A DNA stretch of 64,000 nucleotides from Batillaria attramentaria (taxonomy: Eukaryota; Mollusca; Gastropoda; Batillariidae). This document shows, in pieces, positions 50,501-61,390 of this stretch (position 1 is its first letter; each line of letters opens with the position of its first letter). The notes beneath the pieces are model-generated. The model was not told the DNA's origin, did not search any database, and was given only the letters and a program-made list of their open reading frames with translations. Both the position numbers and the translations under genes were made by a program. Location: contig JACVVK020000222.1 of the NCBI GenBank assembly GCA_018292915.2, positions 663,501 through 727,500 on the forward strand, given 5' to 3'.

Positions 50501-53500
50501 TTGTTATTTACTTGTTGTTAAACACTGGCTAAAATTGATAAAGAACACCAAAATTAAAAATGTAAAAAAAAAAATTTAAAAAGTTAAAAAAACAAAAACA
50601 ACCCTCAATGGTTAAAAAAAAAAGTGTTTTCTTTGTCACTTACCGTATGCGAGGCCAGTTGGCGGAAGCCACGGATGTCTTCACTGGTGGCCAAACCTTC
50701 TGGAACTGTCTTGCCACGCTGTCAACATCATATAAATGAGAAATACAGCCAAAGAGTCAGAGTCAAGGTATGCACGTACAACTGCAAGTGAAAGACCAAA
50801 ATCATATAACCAACAACTGAATGCGGGTAAAACTATTAAAATACAACCCTAAACCCTAACTCACATGCACTGTTACAGCCACATGCATATTGAAAGCATT
50901 AATAAATAACTATAATCTTTACTGCTTTCGTTAATCCTTAACTCATCTCTCCCATCTATGTAGCCTACGTAGGAACTCTAGACACAGATGAACACGTCAA
51001 AGCTCTGTCCTCACCTTCTTTCGTTCAGCTGTGAGTAGTGTTGCCTTGTCTTGCAGCTGAAAACAAAACACGAAAACGTTGTAACACTGATCATGCTCGG
51101 CACCCGAACTCAACGCCAAAAGCTATCACGTCAATGCATTGTGATTTTTCAATTTACTGCAATAAAAACTCAGCACCCTTTGTCTGGACTGGAGTGGCAA
51201 GAGTACCCCAGAACAGAGTGAGATGGCCTATGCTCCACTTGGAGCCATGGGCCTAAGTAAGTAAGTAACCTTTGTCTGAGAATTCAAGGTAAAAAGGAAA
51301 CAAGAAATGGTCAGTAACGTATCATTCCTACCTTCTGTATAACTTCATCACTCATGCCAGCCTCCTCAATAGGTTGCTGGGCAGCCTCTGGGCCTGCCTC
51401 TGCTGCATACACCTGAAAGCAAACACCACAAAAAACTATTGTACATGTATACATCAGGTCAACGACTTGAATGCTACTTTACTTATAAGATTGTGATTTT
51501 CTAAGGCTGCACCAATTTGCCTGTACTTGCCAACTTAACTGCAGATCATTGCTTTGATTTTCTAAGAAAATGCAAAGAGGAATGGCCACCCTGTCTGCAG
51601 ACAAAATCTATTACAAGCAGTCTTCTAGTTCTAGTAATAGCTTTATTTAAAAGAGGCTAACGTGCACACTGTCACAGACCGTTCTGTGAGGCACTGTTTT
51701 TGTGGTGTCTATCATCACACCACTTAGACACCTGGACAGTGCACCAGCTGTAATGCCGGCACTGAGTCAACAGAAGCGTACTCAACGACATGGCGACCAC
51801 ACTGAGCGTTCCAGTAGTGTAACAACACTGCCAACAGTCACAGAATCTGACCGGTTGACCGCTCGCGCGAAGTGTGAACAACATCGTATCACATGAAGCA
51901 CTGTACTAAGCACCAAGACAGAGTATTCTGACTCTGAGCGAGCATGGTACAGACACACTCACAAGGAAAACTGTTTCAAAACAGAAGTTGGACTAGCAAA
52001 GACGGAATTAGTTTGTTTAAATACAACTGCTCAACTCACAGGTTGTGGTGCTGGTGGAGCGTAACTGCCAGGTGCTGCGGTGATGCCTGCCTGTGGCTTG
52101 AGAGTGGCCAAAGCTAAAAACAGAGAAAGCAGCATGTCACTTAGTTTGCTCCAATTAGCATCACTTTAAAAAGTTTACTGTCTCATTAGGGAAATTCGTT
52201 TGGACTGGAGTGGGGAACACAACAATGCAAGGGAACAAATTTATGATGGAATATAATTAAACAATCAAAACAGCTTCAAGCACAAGTGGTTTCCCCCTAA
52301 ATCACCAACAAAATCTCTTGAAAATGACAGTAACTCACTAACTGAATGAGTGAGTTAAAATTAAAGTTTTAAATTCATTTCAGTCCCTGCATCACACAGA
52401 ATCAACACAAGGGCAAATGTGTAGATTTGTCAGTGTAATCTTACAGGCTTCCATTCAGACAAAAGAACTACTACAGGCTGAGGAAGAAAAACAAGATATT
52501 CACCAAGTCAAGAAAACCAACTTACCTTCACGGGCAGCTGTCACCTCCTTGGTGAGACGAGCGATAACACGACAGGCGGCATCATGCTGGTAAAGAGCAT
52601 GAGACAACTCTGCGCACACATAAAAACCAAAGTTATACTCTTGTAACAGTGCAACTAAACCAATGTGATATGTAACCTCATTTTACATTCAGTTTGAGTC
52701 AACAAAAATAATGGAAACTATGTACAGGACCTTACAGTACCTTTCAAAAGTCTAATTTGAGGTTGGGGTGGGGGGGGGGGGGCATTTTATTACACTACTA
52801 GTTCTACACTATCCAACAAAAACTATACATGTTCTCAAATTCTATCATTTGTTCGTACCTGTCATGCATAACTTCACTCCTTTCAATGTGACAGTTACGT
52901 AAGTTTACACATTTCAATGTGACAGTCACATCTGTTATACAATATATATTGTTAGCCATTCTGTGGACAAAAGTGATCAAGCTAAAGTGTTAACTTAACA
53001 TTGAAAACGAAAGCTTCAAACCTTGACGTGCGGTCTGCAGCTGCTGACGAAGTGTAAAGCTGTGCAGCATCACTGCATCCTGACAGAACAGAAAGCAATG
53101 TAAATTTCACAAATACTTGGAATCAAAAGCAGGTTACCAGTCCATAAAACAGACTTCTCACAACCACATTTATGTGTCCTATGGATTTAAGCATGACAGC
53201 CATGCACATCTGTTTTAACTACCAACAACTATGACAAGCCATGATAACTGTGATAACACCAATATTCAAATACATAGCTCTCCAATATAGCATGATATCA
53301 AAGTCAAAGCATGTCATTTCCACACTTACCCATTCATCCTGCAGTGCCTTCAGAATAGCTGGGATGCTGGTAGCTGAAGGGGGACGTGGTTTTACAAGAG
53401 GGGAGGCTGCAACAAAAGTATTGTATATTTTGCATCCTTGTGAAGATTTTACTCAAAGGAAAAATTCTTCTTCCATTAACATCCACAGTCAACTTTTTTA

Positions 53501-54502
53501 CCAATGTTGGTGGATTTCAGGCAAGGTATAGTACTGTCACTTCATTATCCCCCCCCCCCCCACCCAACACGCACGTAACTGATCAAATTTACACCCCATC
53601 CCCATTTTCCCTTGATCATCTAATGTGAATTGTGATGTGCACAAATTCATTTCCAGTTTGAAAAGTGTATGTTCCATCCATGTAAATTTTCAAACAGGTT
53701 CCCTGAACCAACCACAGGCATTGCTGATAACAGTTTCATGACCCCTTTGTCTCTGTTGGAGTACTGCACTCCAAGAAACTAGAGGATAGCAGGACTCAAT
53801 ACACACCACTCTCGATTAGTTTGAATACTCACTCTTGATATCAATGAGCATATCAGTCTGTAGCTTGTCGCCTGTAAGTGGGTCTGTGCCATTTTCATTG
53901 ATGTACTTTTCGATCAGGCGGCGTTCAAACACATGACCTGATGCAGGAGACACCACAGGATGCTCAGGAACCTCGTTGCTGACTGAAATAACATTCAGCA
54001 AACAAAGGAAGCTAATGACAAAGACTTCAATCAAGGATTCCTGCAGTATGATATCAAGCCTCACCCTACTCATACCATTTCCAAAAATAAAGTTCCATCA
54101 GTGAATCAGGTTCACTTCAAACGTAAACCATGTTTTTGGTGCACTTCAGCCACAATTGTGCAGCGACTTATTTTTTGCATTGAAAGTTTTTTAAATACTC
54201 TGTCAAAAATGAGGAAATACAACTGTTTTGTGCACGAGAAAACTATCAGACAATAATCGTTTCGTCACGTCTCTAAAGAACCGCAAAAAAGAAGTTGGGG
54301 ACATCGTCTCCTCATGACCGGTGAAGCGAAAACATAGCAATCGTAGTGTTGGTATGATGAACAACTCTATTGAAACTTAAGCAATGGACCTAAAAGCGAT
54401 TGTATAAAGCATACGAGTTAGTAAAACTGTCAAATATTCGTAAGAAAACAACAAGTGTTAGTTTTTGTTTCAAACCCACGCACTCGCACAGCAGAGCGCC
54501 AT
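44506..54502 (-). CDS. PRPF19: Pre-mRNA-processing factor 19 (U-box E3 ligase, NineTeen complex)
   Basis: Exons in transcript order: 54484-54502, 53833-53982, 53330-53406, 53022-53079, 52526-52609, 52040-52113, 51332-51412, 51015-51056, 50644-50718, 50207-50392, 48854-49009, 47971-48040, 47636-47797, 46996-47096, 45076-45137 and 44506-44650. They sum to 1,542 nt (513 aa plus stop); the human protein has 504. A 19-nt first exon gives MALCCA and splices into ISNEVPEHP. Residues 1 to about 70 are the U-box ([17 protein letters not shown]), which recruits the E2. A tetramerising coiled coil follows ([19 protein letters not shown]). From about residue 215 WD40 repeats run to the end (for example [27 protein letters not shown]). 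PRPF19 is a core spliceosome ubiquitin ligase and also acts in DNA repair. No break is visible. Two introns host foreign ORFs. Confidence 0.97.
45518..45696 (+). pseudogene. SAP-domain-like first exon, frameshifted
   Basis: ATG at 45518 opens [18 protein letters not shown], followed by [10 protein letters not shown], which looks like the first helix of a SAP DNA-binding domain. After a run of seven A residues the frame shifts. The second helix ([17 protein letters not shown]) continues in another frame to a good donor, GAG-AG/GTAGGC, at 45697. The break is one base in a homopolymer, so it could be a real lesion or a sequencing or assembly error. SAP domains bind AT-rich DNA and occur with nuclease domains in some mobile or domesticated genes; no downstream exon was found. 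It is antisense to PRPF19. Confidence 0.5.
45764..46099 (-). CDS. THAP zinc-finger ORF nested in a PRPF19 intron
   Basis: A 111-codon ORF starting [11 protein letters not shown]. It has the order of a THAP DNA-binding finger: C-x4-C, LEKFP, a central Trp ([10 protein letters not shown]), then VCSRHF for the last Cys and His, and PVPTLF in place of the conserved AVPTIF-type box. THAP fingers are shared by P-element transposases and cellular regulators such as THAP proteins. It lies in the intron 45138-46995 on the same strand as PRPF19. After the finger only a short basic tail precedes the stop, so further exons may be missing or this may be a stand-alone fragment. It faces a SAP-like ORF on the opposite strand. 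Confidence 0.72.
   Translation of the reverse strand: MPLYHCVAIGCQNGSRKSHKLEKFPEMVLPNGEIVQFEPFSSKVSRNLWIKSIRRQNVDPSRWPSVCSRHFVGYRRTNSVPVPTLFEHNGYGTKNQERKTFISKQKFSSHR
46560..46953. mobile_element. CAGGG-ended MITE, 6-bp TSD GTAATC
   Basis: Perfect inverted ends CAGGGTCCATACAGGT and ACCTGTATGGACCCTG are flanked by GTAATC on both sides. The interior repeats TTCATGACTTTT and related CATGACTTTCCAGG motifs, with no coding capacity. It sits in the same PRPF19 intron as the THAP ORF. Confidence 0.85.
49225..49893. mobile_element. CAGAG-ended MITE-like element (669 bp) in a PRPF19 intron
   Basis: The element starts CAGAGGTGAGAGCTGATTC and ends with the inverted AGAATCAGCTCTG. It is flanked on both sides by CTACT (49220-49224 and 49894-49898). 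It splits a tRNA-like SINE whose halves lie outside the duplications, and an unsplit copy of that SINE at 1468-1592 shows the empty site. The interior carries remains of a zinc-finger N-terminal ORF. Confidence 0.8.
49330..49580 (-). pseudogene. Decayed TTF/hAT-type zinc-finger N-terminal ORF
   Basis: From ATG at 49580 the reading opens [16 protein letters not shown] and reaches [14 protein letters not shown], the tryptophan-rich entry typical of hAT-derived KIAA1586/C17orf113/ZMYM-like proteins. The expected continuation with cysteine and NPFTEG ([15 protein letters not shown]) is in a different frame, so at least one frameshift is present. No transposase core follows inside the element. This is probably captured or remnant transposase coding sequence and not a working gene. 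The family assignment rests on short motifs only. Confidence 0.5.
51660..51900 (+). repeat. Dispersed repeat R2
   Basis: CACTTAGACACCTGGACAGT and GGCACTGAGTCAACAGAAGC recur near 20690-20770 and, inverted, at 36040-36235. Class unknown. In a PRPF19 intron. Confidence 0.55.
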
Positions 54503-55161
54503 CTTGAAATGTACCACGTGACTGAAGGTTGGATGCAAAATACGGAACGAAATCAAAAACTAGGCGTGGAACGGAGTACGCGAGCCGACGAAAAGATTCG
54601 AGGTGGCTGCAGCCGATGATTTCGCGGAAATAACTTTTTTAACTTTTAAAAAAAAATCAAGAAAAAATCAAAATGCTTAAAAAAAACAAGCCGTTTTCTC
54701 TTGTTGTTGTTTCTGTTGTTCATTCATTCCTCGGTTCGCCGTCTGCTGGCCTGAATCATGTCAGTTCCGGCGGTGTCCAGTGTTCTTTGTTGTTGCCAGT
54801 GCTGGCTTTGGCAGTGTCAGTTTCCTTTTCTTTTTCTTTGCTTGCTTGCTGTTTTCAAACGGCGTTGCTTTTCGCGATTGTTTTTGTTTGTTTTGCTGTT
54901 GCTTTGTTGTTGGCCGTTTTGTTGTTGTTGTTACTGTTTTCACATTTGTTTTTTTGTGTGTTTTGGCTGGAGTTTCAGTTTTGTTTTGTTTTGGGTTTAT
55001 TTGGGGGGGGGGGGCTGTTTTGTTTTTGTTATGGTCAGTGTGTTTGGGTCGTTTTGTTGTTGTTCAGTTGTTTTTTGCCGTTTTTGTTGTTGTTGTTGTT
55101 GCTGTCTTGTTGTTTTGTTTTGCCGTGTGTGCCGGTGTGTGTGTGTGTGTCCACGGCACAC

Positions 55162-55230
<69 letters not shown>

Positions 55231-57537
55231 TTTTTTTTGTCAGTCAAGTTGTTGTTCAGTGGTGGTGGTGGTGGTGGGTTAGTTGTTGTTTTTGTTGTTG
55301 CCGGTGTTTTGTCGTTTTAATCGGGGAGGGGGGGGGGGGTCTCAGTTTTCAGTCACGGTCACTAAGTCAGTGAGTCACGGCCGGTGCAGTCAGTCTGATT
55401 CAGTTATGGCCGACAGTGTCAGTTGGGCCGTCCGGTCCAGGTCTGTGTTCTTGTCGCGTGATTACTGAGCCCGTAGGTTGGTCACTGCCGGAGTTCTGTG
55501 GTTGGTTGGTTGGTTTCAGTCAGTGTCGGTTTGTTTATTTCAGTGTTTGTCAGTTTCTGTTTCTTAGTTTGTTTCAAGTTGGTTGCTTCAGTCCACCGAA
55601 ACTGAACTGACTGGATGTCAGTTGCATTGACGGGGTGGCCCGGCGGTCGGGAACCGGTACCGTGCTGACCTGGCGACTGTGACAAACCTGACCCGGCAGC
55701 ACGGTCACAGTGACTGACGCCGGACGGACTGAGCTGGCCGTCACTGAGTCAGGGCCGCCGCCCCGGCCGCCGGAGTCCGACAATTTTACAGAACTTGATC
55801 AGTAACTGCTCGGAGTCAGTTATCTATGGACTATCTCAGTAAGTTTAGAGCCGGTCAGTCGTTCAGTTCCTACTCAGTGACTATAGTAGTCCGGGGTTCA
55901 GTCTCAGTTTCACTGACTCAGTGATTGAGTCAGTCACTGACGGCGGCTGGAATCAGTCAGTCTTTCATCCTCCTAAGCGACATCCCCGTACCGGGGGCCG
56001 AATCGTTAACACTAGGGCCTAGTGTTAACGATTCGGCCCCCGGTACGTGTTAACGATTCGGCCCCCGGTACGGGGATGCCTAAGCGACGGAGATACTGTG
56101 ACTGACAGGAAAACCTGGTATGCTGGATGAGGTAAATGGTATAAATGCAAAGAGACGGAAATAGGGCTACCGACCGCCGGTGAGGAAGAACAAACAACAA
56201 CAACAAACCCACTCTTGATGGTATAGGATCAGTGACGCCGGCGCCGGGCCCCGGCCGGCCGACTGACCGTCGGGACCGGCGGACGGCCGGGACTGATTCA
56301 GTCAGTGTTCCCTCAGTCACTGATTCTCTGCCGGACCCACACCCATCGGCCCCCCTCCCTCCCGGGCGACCCCCATCCCCCGTCCCCATTTCTCCCACCT
56401 GTGATGCGACTGTGCATGACCGATATTCGTCTAATAAACAACATATACCGGCACCAAAACCCCGCGCCGGAATAACCGCCTGCGCCAAAAATTTTGAAGC
56501 AATGCCAGGAACCCATAGGGTGCCCCAATTGTGATGGCGATTGCGCAGTTCCGTCCCGTCGCTGCTCACAGATTTTGGCAGGGCTCCGTCAGAGACAGCG
56601 TTTCATCAGCGCAGTTTGGTTCGTTTGGTTACGATAACTGAGCGTGCCTCGTGCATTTGAGATTCAGCAATTTAATCACAGGTATGTAAGACTGCTTATC
56701 TTTATCCTTTGCGCATTTCCATGCGCGATGCAGTGGTCTCCCTTGATGGGTATGAGGGGCTCGGTATAGGTTACCAGACAGATAAAGTGCGGATCATGAG
56801 TAGACAGGTCACAGACGATCTCCACACCATTGGATTCGGTATTGAATGTATACTGTCTGCTCAGTAAAACACAGACGTAAATTAAACGTTACCTTTTTAG
56901 GGGGAGAGGCGCGGGAGGGGGGATGAGGGGGGGGGGGGGGTAGGCCTACAGTTTATCATTCAGTCTTTTACTGACTCAGTTCAGTTTTGCTCTTCCGGCC
57001 GGACCGGACCGGCGGAGTTGCACCAGTGCGCGGCGCGTGTGCGTCCAGTCACTGGCAGTCAGTGTGTGCCGGTGTGTGTGTGTGTGTGTGTGTGTGTGTG
57101 GCTGACTGAATGAGTGATCAGTCGACATGGAGCGGTTGTTTGTGTCAGTGTTTGTTGTTTTTGAGGCCACACAAGTCACTGAGTTTTGTCAGTGTGTTCG
57201 TACGGTAGTACGTGACTGACAAACCGGCACCAGTAGACGTTTTAATTAAATAGTCAGTGATAATAGATTCAGCAGTTTTTTTGTAAGCCGGCCTGCTTGA
57301 GATCCGCAACTCAGTATGGACAAACCGTCATATTGTGAATTAATGTTAAGTCTTTTAACCTCGAGACTGATCAGCATAGCTGAGACAGACCAAGAATCGC
57401 CGGAAACAAAGTTTATCGGTTGCTGTCGGTTTTTGTTTTTTGTTTTGTTGTTGTTGTTGTTTGTTGTTGTTGTTGTCAGTTGTTGTTTCCAACGCCGTTT
57501 ACGGTACTGGCACATCGTCTCACAGATTTCGAATTCA
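54503..57537. other. G/T-rich and CAGT-rich spacer upstream of PRPF19
   Basis: A G/T island (54690-55325) with interrupted (GT)n is followed by about 2 kb enriched in CAGTCACTGA-type words that give many small palindromes, the foldback at 55981 and a (GT)n at 57075. No gene was recognised. The PRPF19 promoter should lie at its left edge (54503-54650), which is not TATA-like. Confidence 0.6.
55981..56078. mobile_element. 98-bp foldback element with 9-bp TSD
   Basis: The left arm CATCCCCGTACCGGGGGCCG... (32 bp) returns as a perfect inverted copy at the right end (56047-56078), with a further inner copy of most of the arm at 56022-56046. Identical 9-bp CCTAAGCGA lies outside both ends (55972-55980, 56079-56087). 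The inner palindrome centres on CACTAGGGCCTAGTG. The perfect arms point to a recent insertion. Confidence 0.85.
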
Positions 57538-57850
57538 GTTCTCTGGGACCTGATGAATCTGACGTCATATCACACCAGCCAACACCTGACGTAGCATATG
57601 ACGCGTCTTCCGGGGAATTGATATTTGCAGGCACTGAAGAAGCTTCGGGATCAGTGCAGTGGTGGGAGATCAGAAAGAATTTCACAATGTAGACCCCAGT
57701 TTCATCGGATATCTGTGTCCAGGGATTTTGTTCCCTTGGAAAATGAAACCTCAGTCGTGCCCGGTGGGGTCATCCTCAACTATTTTGTCTGCAGGGAGGG
57801 AAGACGGACTTGCTGAGGATGCCGTGGCTATGATGCTGTGTTCCTGATCC
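57538..57850 (+). other. Possible coding exons upstream of the microprotein
   Basis: Two overlapping plus-strand frames here have balanced amino-acid use: one with SSGELIFAGTEEASGSVQWW, ending in a stop at 57692, and one with DPSFIGYLCPGILFPWKM, ending at 57847. Neither has a recognised domain or clear splice borders. They may be part of an unrecognised gene with the 57940 ORF, or chance. Confidence 0.2.
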
Positions 57851-57939
57851 CCCCTTCCCTCTCCTCCCACCTAAATCAAAAAGTTGTCAGCACCCAGGGC
57901 CGCTCATCTCGTATTCCTAAAGACTGAATATTTGTGTTC

Positions 57940-58143
57940 ATGGATCCACCGTGGCCACAGAGCCTCATTCCGGAGTTTGGGGATGAAGAAGGATACGATA
58001 TAATGCTGGTGCCTGCTATGTACCTCTTCAGCTTGAGCGTCACCTTCGTTTCCGTGAACGTCCTGTTTCTGCTTTGGTTTTACTACTGTTTTTCTGTGTT
58101 TCAAGGTCGCCGGGAGAATTTGGATGATCTAAATCTGTATTAA
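57940..58143 (+). CDS. Putative single-pass membrane microprotein (67 aa)
   Basis: ATG at 57940 opens MDPPWPQSLIPEFGDEEG, an acidic head. A single hydrophobic helix of about 30 residues follows (MYLFSLSVTFVSVNVLFLLW), then a short polar tail ending NLDDLNLY and a stop. The composition is balanced, unlike the G/T-rich false ORFs nearby, and the tail after the helix begins with basic residues (QGRR), which suits a membrane topology. I do not recognise the family. A chance ORF cannot be excluded because no splice or promoter evidence supports it. Confidence 0.35.
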   Translation: MDPPWPQSLIPEFGDEEGYDIMLVPAMYLFSLSVTFVSVNVLFLLWFYYCFSVFQGRRENLDDLNLY

Positions 58144-58499
58144 GTTGTGCCTGCGAAAAAAAAACTTCTGTTTTGAATGGTGTATCACCCTGACGGGAAA
58201 GCCAGCCAGCCCGACACTCCAGTCTTCATCAGTGCAGTTAGGATCGTTTCTACAGTACAGTAGCTGAGAGTACCTCAACAGTCATCCTAGCCACCATCTA
58301 CTAGCACCATTTTGCACAGCACGGTTTGAACAGAATCAACTCCATCCATCCACGCGAGTGAAGAGCCTGTCCTACCACCAGCCGCAAAATTTGACTAATC
58401 AATCGGTCTATGCACAAGAAATATTACAAAAATAATTTAAAGAAATAAATAGCGCAGTAATTTTCTGCGAAAACCTGCTCAACTCACCCCATCCCTGCT

Positions 58500-58709
58500 T
58501 TAGTCCTCGTGGTGTTTGATGTTGTGGTCAGTCCCTCCCTTCACCGTCAGCACGGAGATGAAAGTAGCTTCAGCCTGAGCCGACACCTCCTGCTCGGAAT
58601 TCTCTTCTGTTAAGATCGTGCCTTCCCAGGACGATACCAAAAGCAGGTTCTTGCGTTCACCACCACTCACTCTTAACAAAGGTCCCTCATCATCCAGACA
58701 CCAGAACAC
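58500..58709 (-). CDS. Hypothetical ORF, possible last exon
   Basis: The minus-strand frame reads FWCLDDEGPLLRVSGGERK, then a Glu-rich stretch, and ends KHHED and stop. Composition is protein-like. Just upstream in transcript order is a second stretch that could encode a membrane segment (LFVVVFLAVHVLVPCVV), followed by CAG/GTGAGT, but joining it to this frame gives a stop. No family is recognised; it may be a terminal exon of an undetected gene. Confidence 0.25.
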   Translation of the reverse strand: MFWCLDDEGPLLRVSGGERKNLLLVSSWEGTILTEENSEQEVSAQAEATFISVLTVKGGTDHNIKHHED

Positions 58710-59157
58710 GATGGTGTTGAAAACTCACCTGTACTCGGAGAGTCTTAAAACGGGATGAAACTACACAGGGCACCAAGACATGAACGGCAAGGAATACCAC
58801 GACAAATAGACGAAGATCTGAAAACAACGACAATCATGTGGTCTTACAGATTGTTTCGCTATCCGTCACCCTCGTCTTCCGCCCTGTGAGTTTCCTCCAC
58901 TTGAAATGTCGATCGGTAATGTTTGCAGTTTGGGTTTAAGTGCAGCTTTCGTTTGGTCTTTGAGGTGAAAGTCCCCCTCCCCTTCTTTGTGAAGTGTTCT
59001 TTGCATCGTGCACGAAGTCGGATTTCACCACCAGATGAACATTACACGCGAGATCGTAAGGCTGAGGGTCTGAATATCGACAGAGCCAAAATTTGCATGG
59101 GCTTTATTCATTTGACAGATAGTTAGAATAATTCTGACAACACTCTTTGTGCGAACA

Positions 59158-59208
<51 letters not shown>

Positions 59209-59211
<3 letters not shown>

Positions 59212-60371
59212 GGTCCTGTCCAAACCACTGGAAATACATATTCATAACCACACGCTCAGTTTCCTAGAAAAACAACATCTTTTAAATCCGCTCCAATCTG
59301 GTTTCCACCCTCAACACTCGTGCCACACCGCACTTGTCCGCATCGTCGACACTTGGTTATCTGCCATCAACAAATACCAACTAACTGGTGCAGTCTTTCT
59401 TGACCTGAAAAAAGCATTTGACTTGGTGAATCTCAGCATTTTGTTTAAGAAATTGTCCCTATATATCCCTGATCCAAAGACAATCTCCTTATTTTCCTCA
59501 TATCTCCAAGGTAGAAGGCACAAAGCCTATCTAAATGGTGCGTTTTCTGAAGAAGGTGTCGTTAAGCTCGGTGTGCCCCAGGGCTCTATCCTTGGCCCAA
59601 TTTTCTTTTGTTTATTCATCACTGATATGCCTCTCTCCATCTCAAACCCTAATGTAAGCTGTGATATCTTTGCTGACGACTCCACACTCCATGCGTCGGA
59701 TGTGCATGAGTCAAAAGTAAACGAAGTACATGTATTGCAGCATAGCCTGACTGAAATCTCCCAGTGGTGTACTGCCAACCACATGGTAATTAGTACCACC
59801 AAAACCAAAAGCATGCTAATAACAACGCGCCAAAAACAGCAACGCAAACTATCTCCCCTGCGGTTGTCAGTTGGGTCGGAGTCTATCGAGCAGGTCTCCA
59901 ACCACCGTCTACTAGGTGTCATAATGGACGACCATCTAAAGTGGGAAACGCATGTTGATGGTCTCTGTAAATTATTGTCAAAAAATGTATTCTTGCTATC
60001 TAAACTAAGTCGCCTAGTTAGCCCTGACACCTGCAAGCTATTCTTCCATGCCCACGTGCAAAGTCATCTAGATTTTGCGTCCACTTTGTGGGACGAGTGC
60101 AGCGAAAATCAGTTCAAAAAGGTAAACTCCGTTCACTGGCGCGCTGTCAAACTCTTACACTCGGGTATTTCTAGTACCGACCATAAGTTTAAAATCCTCA
60201 AACTTCTACCTCTAAGACAGCATCTGGAGTTTAACAAATGCTTACTGATGCACAAAATTGTTTACTATAAAGCCCCATCATATCTTCATCAACTATTTAA
60301 TTTTGAACATGATAAACAACACAACACAAGGAACAGTCTGCTCCCAGTGCCTCGTCCCAGGGTTGATATCT
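59209..60371 (+). pseudogene. Non-LTR retrotransposon reverse transcriptase fragment
   Basis: An open frame carries the reverse-transcriptase order of Jockey/CR1-type LINEs: SVLSKPLE, QSGFHPQHSCHTAL, FLDLKKAFDLVN, GVPQGSILGP and the catalytic FADDSTL, then the thumb region with LGVIMDDHLKWETHV and the C-terminal KAPSYLHQL. The core has no internal stop, so the copy is young. It is cut at the 5' side exactly at a (CT)n tract (59161-59208), with the endonuclease missing. At the 3' side it stops after PRPRVDIF, before the usual final LWNSLP region, and runs into unrelated sequence. It is therefore not autonomous. Confidence 0.88.
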
Positions 60372-60520
60372 TTATATATTTATATGTCTTTGTCAGGGTG
60401 TATTTTTCTCTCCTGTATTTCCCTCAGATAGTTTATACTTCTTTACTTTTTATTGTTTATTTGTTTGTTTTGATGTCGTCTTTTTCCTTCTTTTTTTTTT
60501 TCTCAGTACCCTTTAGTGTA

Positions 60521-60926
60521 CAGGGGCGCCGGAAGATGTTGGGGGGAGGGGGGGCAGAATCTCGGAGGGGGGAACGTTGCCCGAAGAAAGTGAACAGCTT
60601 GGCGATCAAATGCTGCGTAGACAAAAAACCTTTACGAACCAGGACGTTGCCCGAAAAAAGTGAAAAGCGGGGGAGGGGGGGGGGGCAATCAGAGGAGCGG
60701 ACAGCCTTCGGTCCGCAAAAACAGAAGTTCTCTGTTGGGTGGGATGAGGGAGAGAGCACTAAGAGGGGTAGGGGAAGGGGGGGGGCAAGACCATGGCTTT
60801 GCCCCCCCCCCCTCTTGCCATAGTCACCTGATTTTCCAGGGGGGGGGCAAAAAGACACTCTTGCCCCCCCCCCCTTGGGTACAGGGGGGGCAGCTGCCCC
60901 CCCCCCCCCCGGTTCCGGCGCCCCTG
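60521..60926. mobile_element. CAGGGGCGCCGGAA-ended MITE, 5-bp TSD GTGTA
   Basis: The ends CAGGGGCGCCGGAA and TTCCGGCGCCCCTG are inverted copies, with GTGTA directly outside on both sides. The interior is rich in G and C runs and holds no gene. It is inserted just 3' of the LINE fragment. Confidence 0.82.
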
Positions 60927-61019
60927 GTGTAGAATAGCAGGACAGCATGTAAGATAGGCAGCAATGCCTAAATGCTCTATCCTGAATAAAATTATAAAAA
61001 AACGTTTCATCATCATCAT

Positions 61020-61222
61020 CATCTCTCTCTCTCTCTCTCTCTCTCTCATCCGTCTGCTGGTGGTCGTTTTCAGGGTGTACGGCACAGGACGGGCGGCTCG
61101 GAACATGTCTAACAGCTCTCTCTCTCTCTCTCTCTCTCATTCGTCTGCTGGTGGTCTCTCTCTCTCTCTCTCTCTCATTCGTCTGCTGGTGGTCGTTTTC
61201 AGGCGGCTCGGAACATGTCTAA

Positions 61223-61263
<41 letters not shown>

Positions 61264-61390
61264 CGTCTGCTGGTGGTCGTTTTCAGGGTGTACGGCACAG
61301 GACGGGCGGCTCGGAACATGTCTAACAGTTCTCTCTCTCTCTCTCCCTCTCTCTCTCTCTCTCTCATCCGTCTGCTGATGGTTGTTTCAG
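61020..61390 (+). repeat. Tandem array of splice-acceptor plus start-codon copies with (CT)n
   Basis: Units of a (CT)n tract, TCGTCTGCTGGTGGTCG, TTTTCAG, GGTGTACGGCACAGGACGG, then GAACATGTCTAAC repeat immediately before the true first coding exon. Copies end at AG 61073, 61202 (with an internal deletion) and 61286, with a partial unit near 61140-61155; the genuine acceptor is 61390. Each fuller copy holds a pyrimidine tract, an AG and an ATG. ATGs at 61105 and 61318 are out of frame with the main start and share one frame that stops at 61449. Confidence 0.9.

Noticed and set aside
59147..60823. Whole 558-aa ORF as one protein
   Set aside because: Only 59209-60371 is reverse transcriptase; the ends are a CT repeat and a G-rich MITE read in frame.
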